Below the pieces are notes generated by a model. It saw only the letters and a program-made list of their open reading frames with translations. It ran no database searches and was not told the origin of the DNA. A DNA stretch of 34,062 nt from Gordoniibacillus chartarius (GTDB lineage Bacteria > Bacillota > Bacilli > Paenibacillales > NBRC-103111): contig NZ_JBHLWN010000106.1 in NCBI RefSeq assembly GCF_042432825.1, positions 1-34,062 of the forward strand, given 5' to 3'. The first letter of the stretch is position 1, and the number at the start of each line of letters is the position of its first letter. The position numbers and the translations under genes were made by a program. Positions 17,036 through 24,911 of this stretch are shown here, one piece after another.

Positions 17036-17138
17036 ACAACCATTTATACAACAACCAAAACCTATTACCTAAAACCAAAACACACACACAACCTAAACCC
17101 AAAACACACACACAACCTAAACCCAAACACTTAAATCC
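17036..17138 (+). promoter_or_regulatory. G-free, CA-rich leader segment upstream of gltB
   Basis: These 103 bases contain no G on the plus strand and are rich in A and C, including two CACACACACA runs. The segment lies within the presumed 5' leader of the glutamate synthase mRNA. RNA of this kind is unstructured and has the C-rich, G-poor composition known for Rho loading sites. Any regulatory role is inference. I see no gene in the whole gap 16883-17249. Confidence 0.5.
17077..17124 (+). repeat. Two perfect tandem copies of a 24-bp CA-rich unit
   Basis: The unit at 17077-17100 (a CA run followed by ACCTAAACCC) is repeated exactly at 17101-17124. The copies sit inside the G-free leader. A 24-bp duplication can arise by slippage, and nothing suggests mobility. 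Confidence 0.9.
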
Positions 17139-17253
17139 GAATCGAAAAACAACCACTATTTTACACGGAACCCGAACAATCGACAGTTGCATTTTTATTC
17201 ATCGGACCCTATATTCATTCAACCAAGAACTACAATCAATTGATGGGAGGTGA

Positions 17254-17271
17254 CGGTCAGACTTCTGACCG
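17254..17271 (+). promoter_or_regulatory. Hairpin between the ribosome binding site and the gltB start
   Basis: CGGTCAG (17254-17260) pairs perfectly with CTGACCG (17265-17271) across an ACTT loop. It lies between GGGAGG (17245-17250) and the ATG at 17280. The linear distance of 29 nt is too long for initiation, but the hairpin shortens it to about 11 nt. Confidence 0.55.
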
Positions 17272-17279
17272 GATACGGA

Positions 17280-20200
17280 ATGGAAAAGTGGATGATTAAC
17301 GAAGGCCGCTTCCAGAACCTGCTGGAAGTTGAACACGATAGCTGCGGCATTATTTGTATTATTGAGAAGAACGGCAAACCGTCCCGCGACAACATTCAGA
17401 AGACGATCGACGCGCTCGTGAAGATGGAGCACCGCTCCGGCTTCATTCAAGGCGAAGGCGACGGCTGCGGTATCCTGACGGACATTCCTCGCGCTCTGTG
17501 GGAGAAGAAGCTGTCGGACGCAGGTCTTGACGGCAAGCTGGCTTATGCACCGAACTTCTCGGTAGGACATATTTTCGTTCCGCGCAAGCTGGACATCTCT
17601 GCCGCCGACATGCAGAAGGGCATCCGCGAGCTGTTCGCGCAGCATAACGTCAACATTATTCTCGAGCAGGAAAATCAAGTCGACAACTCCGTCCTCGGCC
17701 CGAACGGCCTGAACGATGAACCGGTATTTTGGCAAATCGCCGCACTGACCGAGAAGGAAGGCGTTGTTGTCGCCGATCATCTGTTTGATCTGCATACGGC
17801 TATCGAAGCGAAATACACGGTTCATGTGGCAACGCTCAGCAACACGACGGCCGCTTACAAAGTGATGGGCGCCGCCTCCATCCTGCCTAAATATTTCAAC
17901 GACACGCGCGACCCGCTGTTCGAGGCGCAAGTGACAATCGGCCATAACCGTTATTCGACGAACACCCAATCGAGCTTCTTCCGCGTACAGCCGTTCTCGC
18001 TGCTTGGCCACAACGGCGAGATTAACACGGTTAAGAAAATGCGCTACGAAGCCGACATGATCGGCGTTCAGCTCGTTGACGGCGGCTCCGACTCGCAGGA
18101 CATGAACCGTACGATCGAAACGTTCATCCACAAGTTCGGCATGAGCCTGTTCGAAGCGATGGAGCTCGTATTCCCGCCGATCCATCACGAGATGAAGCAG
18201 TTCTCGAAGGATCTGCAGGATCTGTACGTATATTATCGTCAAGTGTGGGGCCACTATGCGCAAGGTCCTGCCGGCATCGTTTCCCGTTACGGCAACGAGT
18301 GCATTTTCTCGGTTGACGCTCTGGGTCTTCGTCCGGTGTGGATGGTGGAGAGCGACACTTCGCTGTACTTCTCCTCCGAGCAGGGCATCATTACAACGAA
18401 CGAAATGGTTGCCGATCCGAAGCCGATCGCTCCGGGCGAGAAAATCGGCGTCGTTCTGACGCCGGGCGAGCATGTGCAGGTTATTCCTTACACATCCGTT
18501 CAGACGCTCGTGCTGGAACGCGCGCAAGCCCGTACCGATTTCAAAGGCTTCAACAAGCACCTGACGGCTTCGGCTGCGAACGTGGAAGCCGTTCCGAACG
18601 CTGCGGTAACTCCGACCGATCCGATCTACAGCGCATTCGGCTGGGACCGCGACGGCATTACAATGATCGAGACGATGGCCGAAACCGGCGCAGAGCCGAT
18701 CCGCTCGCTCGGTCACGACGCACCGCATGCGGCTATCGCCTGGGAACGCCAAAATATTCCGGACTTCATTAAAGAGTCCGTTGCCGTCGTAACGAATCCG
18801 GCGATCGACCGCGACCGCGAGATGGAGCATTTCTCGACTCGCGTTGTCGTCGGCCGCCGTCCGACCCTGTATGCTGGCGGCGACATTAACACCATCGAGC
18901 TGCTCGTTCCGATCGTACTGGAAGGCCCGAACGGCGTTGGCTCCGCCGAGCATCTCAACCAGCCTTCGCTGGAGCAGCTGCTTGCGCAGTTCAGCGGCTC
19001 GGTGAAGTCGCTGTCGATTACATTCGCCCGCGGCTCTTCGCTGAAGGCCGCTCTGGAGCAGCTTGCAGCCGATGCTATCGCGGCTGTTAAAGAAGGCGCT
19101 CAGCTGATCGTGCTGGACGACTCCGACGCTCATCAGAACGATCGGCTGTGGATGGACCCGCATTTGGCGGTTTCCAGCGTAGACGTTGCTCTTCGCGCCG
19201 AGAAACTCGGCCTGGGCGAAAACCTGCGCCGCCACACATCGATCGTATTGCGCTCCGCCGCGATTCGCTCCCTGCACGACATCGCCGTCGCATGCGGTCT
19301 TGGCGCTGACGTTCTCTCGCCTTACTTGCTGTTCGCAACAGCCGCCGACAAAGAAGGCGATGCTGCAGCGGCACGCAAAGTTTACAGCGCTCTGTCCAAG
19401 GGCCTGGAGAAAGTGATCTCCACGATCGGTACGCACGAGCTGCGCGGCTATACCCGCTTCTTCTCGGCGATCGGTCTGAAGCCTGAGCTGGCGCAAGTAC
19501 TCGATATCGTCACCTACCTCGGCAGCGACAAGGCCGGTACCGGCTATACGCAGCTCGAGCAGGATGCGGAAGCCCGCTATGCGGACTTCAACAATCCGAA
19601 GGCGAAAGCGGCGAAGAACTTCAGGTTCTTCAACCGCATGTGGAAGGCTCTGGGCGACGCCGCTTCCGGCGCTGCGCCTTATGCGGAATACCGCGACAAG
19701 CTTCGCGACGAGGAGCAGAAGAATGCGATCTCGATCCGTCACGTAGCCGGCTTTAACTTCGAGAAGGCTCAGGCGGAAGGCCGCAAGCCTCTCGATCCGT
19801 CGCAAGTGTCGATCGCGGTCGGCGATCACGACCTGCCGATGCTCATTTCCTCCATGTCGTTCGGTTCGCAGAACGAAACGGCATTCCGCGCATATGCGGA
19901 AGCCGGCGAGCGTCTGAACATGGTGACGATGAACGGCGAAGGCGGCGAAATCAAAGACATGCTCGGCCGCTACAAGCGGACTCGCGGCGCGCAAGTGGCG
20001 TCCGGACGTTTCGGCGTTAACGTCGAGCTGGCGAACGCGGTTGCGTTCTTCGAGATCAAGATCGGCCAAGGCGCGAAGCCGGGCGAAGGCGGTCACCTGC
20101 CGGGCTCCAAGGTTACGGCCAAGATTGCTGCCGCTCGTAACGCGACAATCGGTTCCGACCTGATCTCGCCGTCGAACAACCATGACATCTACTCGATCGA

Positions 20201-21815
20201 AGACTTGGCGCAGCTGATTTCCGAGCTTAAGGAAGCAAGCGGCCGCAAGGCGAAGATCATTGTGAAAATCCCGGTCGTTCCGGGTGTCGGCACGATTGCC
20301 GTCGGCGTTGCCAAAGCAGGAGCGGACGTCATCACGCTGTCCGGCTTCGACGGCGGCACCGGTGCGGCGCGTATCCACTCGCTCGTACACGTCGGCCTGC
20401 CGACGGAGATCGGCACGAAGCTCGCCCACGTCGCTCTGATCGAAGCCGGCCTGCGCCACCGCGTTGAGTTGTGGTCCGACGGCGGTCTGAAGTCCGGCGC
20501 CGACGTTGTGAAGATGATGATGCTCGGCGCGAACCGCTGCGGCTTCGGCTCCATCGCGATGCAATCGATCGGCTGTACGACTTGCCGCGGCTGTCACCTC
20601 GATACGTGCCACGTCGGTATCGCAACGCAGATCGACTCGATGGAGGAAGCTGAAGAAAAAGGCCTGCGCCGCTTCGTTCCTCGCGTGTACGACACGGCAG
20701 TGGACTCGCTTGTTCGCCTGTTCGGCGGCATCGGCGAAGAAGTTCGCGAGATCGTCGCGCAGCTCGGCTTCAAGGACGCACAAGAGCTTGTCGGCCGTTC
20801 CGACCTGCTGGTGCAGACGCAGCATCATGAGCGCATCGACCTGAGCGATCTGCTCCGTCCGGCTCCGGTTCAGTTTATTGGTATCAAGGAAGCCTCCGAA
20901 GAAGCCGCTGTCGCTTCCTCCGACATCCGCATCGCTGCGGGCGCCGAAGGTCAGCAGCACTTCCCGGATTCCGTATCGTGGAACGAGCCGATCAACTACA
21001 GCTGGTCCGGCGTTACGGCGGAGACCCGTATTCTTGGCTCGCGTTATTCGAGCCACCGCGTACGCGACCGCTTCGACGGTTCGTACGACAACCTGCCGAA
21101 GGTTCAGCTGAAGCTCGTCGACGGCTCCGTACCGGGTAACGGCCTCGCGGCGTTCAACGCTCGCGGCGTCGACATTACGGTTCACGGCGGCGCGGAAGAC
21201 GGCGTAGGCAAAATGTCGTTCGGCGGTAAGGTAGCCATCCTCAAGTCGACCGGCAAGAGCGGCACGTTCATCAACGGTTCCGTCGGCAAGTCGTTCGGCT
21301 ACGGCGCACAGAAGGGCCTGTTCCTGATTCAGGGCGGCGCCGACTCCCGTGCATGTATCCGTTTCTCGGGCGCTGACGTCGTGTTCGGCGGCGAAATTAC
21401 AACGCCGCTTCGCGATGAGCTCGGTTCGATCGCAAGCCGCGCGAACCTGAAGGGCTTCGCGTTCGAGTACATGACGAACGGCCGCGCCGTAGTTCTCGGC
21501 GATCCGGGTCCGTGGATCTGCGCCGGTATGACAGGCGGCGTGATCTACCAGCGCCTCGTGCCTGAGATGGGTCTCGACCAGGCTGCTATCGAGCGCCGTG
21601 TCGCGAAAGGCGCGAAGGTGAAGATCGAGGCAATCGGTCCGCAAAGCCGCAAAGATCTGAACGAGCTGCTCGGCGCATACCGTGACGAGCTGGCTCATGC
21701 AGGCCAAGCGGACGAAGCGGCGAAGATCGAAGCGCTGCTCGCCGATCTCGACAGCAACTTCGTACGTATCGCACCGGTCAACCTGCAAGCTGACCAATCC
21801 GTAGCTACGGAGTAA
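17280..21815 (+). CDS. gltB: Divergent glutamate synthase, large-subunit type
   Basis: About 1511 residues with the full glutamate synthase large-subunit layout. The Ntn glutaminase domain has its nucleophile at Cys22 in EHDSCGI, implying a short removable propeptide. A central domain follows. The FMN-binding synthase barrel has GEGGEIKDMLGRYKRTRGAQ, GQGAKPGEGGHLPG and GFDGGTGAA, then cluster ligands Cys1099, Cys1105 and Cys1110 (C-x5-C-x4-C) with an extra Cys1102. The GXGXG helix domain is C-terminal. It makes two glutamates from glutamine and 2-oxoglutarate. No small subunit gene is nearby, and the N-terminus is unlike the common GltA/GltB form, so it may belong to the glutamate synthase-related group. 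The frame is open from GTG 17250, but that codon has no usable ribosome site. ATG 17280 (or 17292) is preferred; the start is uncertain. Confidence 0.88.
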   Translation: MEKWMINEGRFQNLLEVEHDSCGIICIIEKNGKPSRDNIQKTIDALVKMEHRSGFIQGEGDGCGILTDIPRALWEKKLSDAGLDGKLAYAPNFSVGHIFVPRKLDISAADMQKGIRELFAQHNVNIILEQENQVDNSVLGPNGLNDEPVFWQIAALTEKEGVVVADHLFDLHTAIEAKYTVHVATLSNTTAAYKVMGAASILPKYFNDTRDPLFEAQVTIGHNRYSTNTQSSFFRVQPFSLLGHNGEINTVKKMRYEADMIGVQLVDGGSDSQDMNRTIETFIHKFGMSLFEAMELVFPPIHHEMKQFSKDLQDLYVYYRQVWGHYAQGPAGIVSRYGNECIFSVDALGLRPVWMVESDTSLYFSSEQGIITTNEMVADPKPIAPGEKIGVVLTPGEHVQVIPYTSVQTLVLERAQARTDFKGFNKHLTASAANVEAVPNAAVTPTDPIYSAFGWDRDGITMIETMAETGAEPIRSLGHDAPHAAIAWERQNIPDFIKESVAVVTNPAIDRDREMEHFSTRVVVGRRPTLYAGGDINTIELLVPIVLEGPNGVGSAEHLNQPSLEQLLAQFSGSVKSLSITFARGSSLKAALEQLAADAIAAVKEGAQLIVLDDSDAHQNDRLWMDPHLAVSSVDVALRAEKLGLGENLRRHTSIVLRSAAIRSLHDIAVACGLGADVLSPYLLFATAADKEGDAAAARKVYSALSKGLEKVISTIGTHELRGYTRFFSAIGLKPELAQVLDIVTYLGSDKAGTGYTQLEQDAEARYADFNNPKAKAAKNFRFFNRMWKALGDAASGAAPYAEYRDKLRDEEQKNAISIRHVAGFNFEKAQAEGRKPLDPSQVSIAVGDHDLPMLISSMSFGSQNETAFRAYAEAGERLNMVTMNGEGGEIKDMLGRYKRTRGAQVASGRFGVNVELANAVAFFEIKIGQGAKPGEGGHLPGSKVTAKIAAARNATIGSDLISPSNNHDIYSIEDLAQLISELKEASGRKAKIIVKIPVVPGVGTIAVGVAKAGADVITLSGFDGGTGAARIHSLVHVGLPTEIGTKLAHVALIEAGLRHRVELWSDGGLKSGADVVKMMMLGANRCGFGSIAMQSIGCTTCRGCHLDTCHVGIATQIDSMEEAEEKGLRRFVPRVYDTAVDSLVRLFGGIGEEVREIVAQLGFKDAQELVGRSDLLVQTQHHERIDLSDLLRPAPVQFIGIKEASEEAAVASSDIRIAAGAEGQQHFPDSVSWNEPINYSWSGVTAETRILGSRYSSHRVRDRFDGSYDNLPKVQLKLVDGSVPGNGLAAFNARGVDITVHGGAEDGVGKMSFGGKVAILKSTGKSGTFINGSVGKSFGYGAQKGLFLIQGGADSRACIRFSGADVVFGGEITTPLRDELGSIASRANLKGFAFEYMTNGRAVVLGDPGPWICAGMTGGVIYQRLVPEMGLDQAAIERRVAKGAKVKIEAIGPQSRKDLNELLGAYRDELAHAGQADEAAKIEALLADLDSNFVRIAPVNLQADQSVATE

Positions 21816-21830
21816 TATCGACGCAAGTAA

Positions 21831-21858
21831 CCCCGGAGGGCGTCCCTCCGGGGTTTTT
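21831..21858 (+). terminator. Intrinsic terminator of gltB
   Basis: CCCCGGAGGG (21831-21840) pairs perfectly with CCCTCCGGGG (21844-21853) across a CGT loop, followed by TTTTT. Confidence 0.95.
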
Positions 21859-21875
21859 GCTGCTTGCAGGCGCAG

Positions 21876-22079
21876 CTATGACCCGCTTCGGTAAACATCG
21901 CCGGCCGCCGTCACATCTTCCGCCGGCTCCTGCGGCTCTATGCCTGTCAACTGCTGCTCCAGCGACAGCAGCGCATCAGCTTCCTCCGCGTCATACACCT
22001 TCATCAGCACGTCACGGCTTGGTCCCGTGTGCACGTCCTCGGCGGCGCCGACCGCCTCCGACAGATCCAGCTCTTCCAT
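21876..22079 (-). CDS. Small acidic hypothetical protein
   Basis: A 67-residue protein I do not recognise. It is strongly acidic, has no Cys, no membrane helix and no signal peptide, and a likely helical middle (DAEEADALLSLEQQLTGIE). GGAGGG lies six bases before the ATG, which is good evidence for translation. It converges on gltB, whose terminator lies in the 60-bp gap, and is divergent from the secreted protein gene at 22287. No promoter of its own could be assigned. Confidence 0.65.
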   Translation of the reverse strand: MEELDLSEAVGAAEDVHTGPSRDVLMKVYDAEEADALLSLEQQLTGIEPQEPAEDVTAAGDVYRSGS

Positions 22080-22170
22080 GATGAACCCTCCATTTTATCG
22101 ACTTGGTAGATACGAGTTCGGCTGCCTGCTTAGGGTTAGTGTAGCCACTGTAAGCTCCACTATCCGGTTC

Positions 22171-22227
22171 CTTAGAATACCTTCACATTCCATTGAACTG
22201 CAGTTAATGTTCGTCAAGTATTCTAAG
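22171..22227. repeat. Nested inverted repeats between divergent genes
   Basis: CTTAGAATAC (22171-22180) pairs perfectly with GTATTCTAAG (22218-22227). Almost concentric with it is an inner palindrome, AACTGCAGTT, extended by CATT/AATG (22191-22209, one mismatch). The site lies between the 67-residue gene and the secreted protein gene. It could be an operator for either, or an RNA structure in a leader. No T run follows. Confidence 0.6.
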
Positions 22228-22286
22228 TGCTGGACGTGCCGGTCGGGTTCACTGAACCGGCATTACATAACCGAAGGAGGCTATTT

Positions 22287-23933
22287 ATGAAATCTTGGAA
22301 ACATGTGCTGCTGACCGGTATGCTTAGCAGCGCGCTGCTGCTGCAAGGCACTCTGACCGGAGGAGACCGCGCTTATGCGGAGGGTCCTACGGATCCCGCT
22401 CCGGTCATTAACCCGGTCGGCACGCCGAAGAACAAAACGGTCCTGTTCGACAACACTCATGCCGAGACGGCAGGCAATGCGGATTGGGTCATTGACGGCG
22501 CCTTCTCCGACTTCGCGGGTGCGCTGGCTGGACAAGGCTACCTGGTGAAGGAGCTCCGCAAGACGACTCCGATTACGCTGAGCGATCTGCAGCAAGCCAG
22601 CGTATTCGTTATGGCGGAACCGAACATCCCGCTGAAGACGTCCGAGCAAAGCGCGATTCTGCAATACGTTCAAGGCGGCGGCAGCGTCCTGTTCATCGGG
22701 GACCACTACAATGCGGACCGCAACCTGAACCGCTGGGACGGCAACGAAGTGTTCAACGGCTATCGCCGCGGCGCTTTCGGCAACCCGACTAAGGGCATGT
22801 CGACTGCGGAGGCTGCTTCTGCCGCTATGCAGGATGTTACCAGCACCGACTGGCTCATGACGAACTTCGGTATCCGTTTCCGCTACAATGCGATCGGCGA
22901 TGTAACGGCTACGAACATCGTCGCGCCCAGCCAATCGTTCGGCATTACGACAGGCGTTTCGTCTTTCGCTATGCATGCAGGCTCTACCCTGGCGATCGGC
23001 GATCCGAACAAAGCGAAGGGCATCGTCTACGTACCGAGTAACCCGTCCAAGTGGGGCAATGCGGTAGACCAAGGCGTATACAACGGCGGCGGCGCAGCCG
23101 AAGGTCCATACGTTGCCATTGCCAAGAACAGCCTTGGCAAAGCTGCCTTCGTAGGCGACTCCTCCCCGGTTGAAGACGCTACGCCCAAATATAAGCGCGA
23201 GGACAACGGCGCGACGAAGACGACCTACGCCGGCTGGCAGGAGCAAAACGATGCAACGCTGATGATCAACCTTGTGAACTGGCTCGCAACGCAAGAAAGC
23301 TATACAAGCTTCGCCTCGAAAGGTATCACTCTTGACCAGCCGACAACACTGCTGAGCATGGAGACACCGTCGAGCTCGACCGAGCCGCAAGCCGAGCCTT
23401 GGTCCACTCCTGCAGCCGGCTACAAGTGGTATGACCGCACGACGTTTAAAGCAGGCTCGTACGGCTACGGTTCCGGTACGACTACTCCTCCTGTCGGCAC
23501 ATCGCTGACGGAAAACTTCGACACCGGCACGAAGGGCGCCTATGCAGCAGCTAACGTCACGCTTTCCTCCGGCTCCTGGTATTTCAACAACGCTTTGCTG
23601 GGCAACCTGACCACCGACAAGAAGTCAGGCGCACAGAGCGCCCGTATCAGCGCTACAGGCTCGATCTCGATGAATTTTGACGTGAGCGGCGCCAATCAAG
23701 TGAAGCTGTCTGTAGCTAACTTCGGCAGCGACACGGGCGCTACCTGGAAGCTGCAAAAGTCCGTAAACGGCGGTTCGACCTGGACCGATGTAACCAGCGC
23801 CGTTACCGCTACTTCGACGCTGACCCAGCAGACGATCAATGTCGGCCAGACCGGCAGCGTCCGCTTCCGCGTCTATGTTGCCGGCACATCGGGCAAACGC
23901 CTGAATGTCGACGACTTCCAAGTTGTGAACTAA
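22287..23933 (+). CDS. Secreted two-part protein of unknown function
   Basis: A 548-residue exported protein. The signal peptide ends at about AYA-31. Residues 40-370 form an alpha/beta domain beginning KTVLFDNTHAETAG and including ASVFVMAEPNIPL, GGGSVLFIGDHYNADRNLN and AAFVGDSSPVEDATPKY. The alternation of strands with glycine-rich turns recalls class I glutamine-amidotransferase-like or DUF4350-type folds, without an obvious catalytic Cys. I recall similar N-terminal domains in secreted Bacillus proteins annotated as nuclease or DNA-binding, but cannot verify this. A link with EPWSTPAAGYKWYDRTTFKAGS leads to a Thr/Ser-rich beta-sandwich (about 415-548) of the carbohydrate-binding or anchor type, ending in VDDFQVVN. 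AAGGAGG is six bases before the ATG, so the longer in-frame start at 22227 is not used. Function unknown. Confidence 0.8.
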   Translation: MKSWKHVLLTGMLSSALLLQGTLTGGDRAYAEGPTDPAPVINPVGTPKNKTVLFDNTHAETAGNADWVIDGAFSDFAGALAGQGYLVKELRKTTPITLSDLQQASVFVMAEPNIPLKTSEQSAILQYVQGGGSVLFIGDHYNADRNLNRWDGNEVFNGYRRGAFGNPTKGMSTAEAASAAMQDVTSTDWLMTNFGIRFRYNAIGDVTATNIVAPSQSFGITTGVSSFAMHAGSTLAIGDPNKAKGIVYVPSNPSKWGNAVDQGVYNGGGAAEGPYVAIAKNSLGKAAFVGDSSPVEDATPKYKREDNGATKTTYAGWQEQNDATLMINLVNWLATQESYTSFASKGITLDQPTTLLSMETPSSSTEPQAEPWSTPAAGYKWYDRTTFKAGSYGYGSGTTTPPVGTSLTENFDTGTKGAYAAANVTLSSGSWYFNNALLGNLTTDKKSGAQSARISATGSISMNFDVSGANQVKLSVANFGSDTGATWKLQKSVNGGSTWTDVTSAVTATSTLTQQTINVGQTGSVRFRVYVAGTSGKRLNVDDFQVVN

Positions 23934-23951
23934 TCGGTACTGTACATGAAG

Positions 23952-23994
23952 AAAACCTCCGGTCTGCGCCATCATCGGCGAGCCGGAGGTTTTT
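23952..23994. terminator. Bidirectional terminator between convergent genes
   Basis: AAAACCTCCGG (23952-23962) pairs with CCGGAGGTTTT (23983 onward), with an inner GCGCC/GGCG pairing. There is a T run on each strand, so it can serve the secreted protein gene (plus) and the isomerase gene (minus). Confidence 0.9.
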
Positions 23995-24008
23995 CACTTA
24001 AAGGGATC

Positions 24009-24770
24009 TTACAGATAATTTTGTTTCAGCCAGCCCATGCTGTTCGTGACGCTCTCGATCGGAGGGTTCTGGCAGTGGTCCTGCTCCACGACCAGCCACT
24101 CGGTGCCGGCATTACCCGCTGCCTCGATGACAGCCGGCAAATCCACGTCGCCTTGTCCAAGCTCAACGGTTTGGATTTTGCCCTCGTCGTCCTTACGGAT
24201 ATCCTTCAGGTGAAGCAGCGGCAGACGTCCCGCATATTTGCCGATGTAAGCGACAGGATCCTGCCCTCCAACCGTTACCCAGCAAACGTCCATTTCCACA
24301 ACGGCTTTATCGGCCGGCAGCTCGGCAAAGATGTGGTCGAACAGCAGCTTGTCGCCGACTTTCTCTTCCAGCTCGAACGCATGGTTATGGTAGCCGAACT
24401 GAATGCCGTGCTGCGCCAGCTTCTCCGCAGCCTCTTTAAACACTTCAAGAGTGGCGTGCAGCCCCGGCTCTTGACGGTCGGCTTCAACCAGATACGGGCA
24501 AATGACGTACTTGTTCCCGATCGCCAGGTTCATCTCAATCTCTTCGTCCAGATTGTCCTTCAGCCGCGCCAGGCTGACGTGGCTGCCGACGGCCTTCAAG
24601 TTCAGCTCGGCGAGCAGTGCCTTGAGCTCCTGCGGAGCCAGTCCGCCATAGCCTGCAAATTCAACGCCTTCATACCCGATCTCCGCTACACGGCGCAGCG
24701 TGCCGGCAAAATCGGTAGCGGTTTCATTACGCAATGTGTAAAGCTGCAGTGCGATTCCCATCTTGGCCAT
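24009..24770 (-). CDS. Sugar phosphate isomerase/epimerase family protein
   Basis: A 253-residue TIM-barrel protein of the xylose isomerase-like / AP endonuclease 2 superfamily. Segments that fit are the N-terminal ALQLYTLRNE, GYEGVEFAGYGG, the HNHAFELEE strand with likely metal and substrate residues, the acidic VVEMDVCWVTVGG, LLHLKDIRKDD and the C-terminal WLVVEQDHCQNPP. Members isomerise or epimerise sugars, inositol derivatives or hydroxypyruvate, and the exact substrate cannot be told. GGAAGGTGAT lies upstream of the ATG. It is divergent from an AraC regulator 140 bp away, which suggests that regulator controls it in response to a carbohydrate. There is no transporter for that sugar next to it. 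Confidence 0.88.
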   Translation of the reverse strand: MAKMGIALQLYTLRNETATDFAGTLRRVAEIGYEGVEFAGYGGLAPQELKALLAELNLKAVGSHVSLARLKDNLDEEIEMNLAIGNKYVICPYLVEADRQEPGLHATLEVFKEAAEKLAQHGIQFGYHNHAFELEEKVGDKLLFDHIFAELPADKAVVEMDVCWVTVGGQDPVAYIGKYAGRLPLLHLKDIRKDDEGKIQTVELGQGDVDLPAVIEAAGNAGTEWLVVEQDHCQNPPIESVTNSMGWLKQNYL

Positions 24771-24837
24771 GTGGTATCACCTTCCGCATTTATTGTTATT
24801 ATTCCTTGCTATCTGCTATTCAGTATGGCCGAATTTC

Positions 24838-24845
24838 ATTATAAT
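24838..24845. promoter_or_regulatory. Overlapping divergent -10 boxes of the isomerase and araC-type genes
   Basis: ATTATAAT is a palindrome and offers TATAAT on the plus strand (24840-24845) and on the minus strand (24838-24843). It lies midway between the divergent genes. The -35 regions are weak on both sides, which would fit activator-dependent promoters. Transcription from the plus box would start near 24852, upstream of the chosen AraC start. Confidence 0.45.
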
Positions 24846-24911
24846 AGCAATGAACGATCTCGCTATTACATGTCCGATTTGGCTAACTTTCCTATAAAGA
24901 GGGATGCACGC

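Noticed and set aside
16972..17253. A 93-codon plus-strand frame (with KTHTQPKP repeated) in the gltB leader
   Set aside because: It has no ribosome binding site, starts inside the candidate promoter, and the repeated residues are just the 24-bp CA repeat read in frame.
17199..21797. A 1532-codon open frame on the minus strand, antisense to gltB
   Set aside because: It is open only because of the GC-rich codon bias of gltB. It has no ribosome binding site, no recognisable domain and a composition rich in Arg, His and Ala as expected for a shadow frame.
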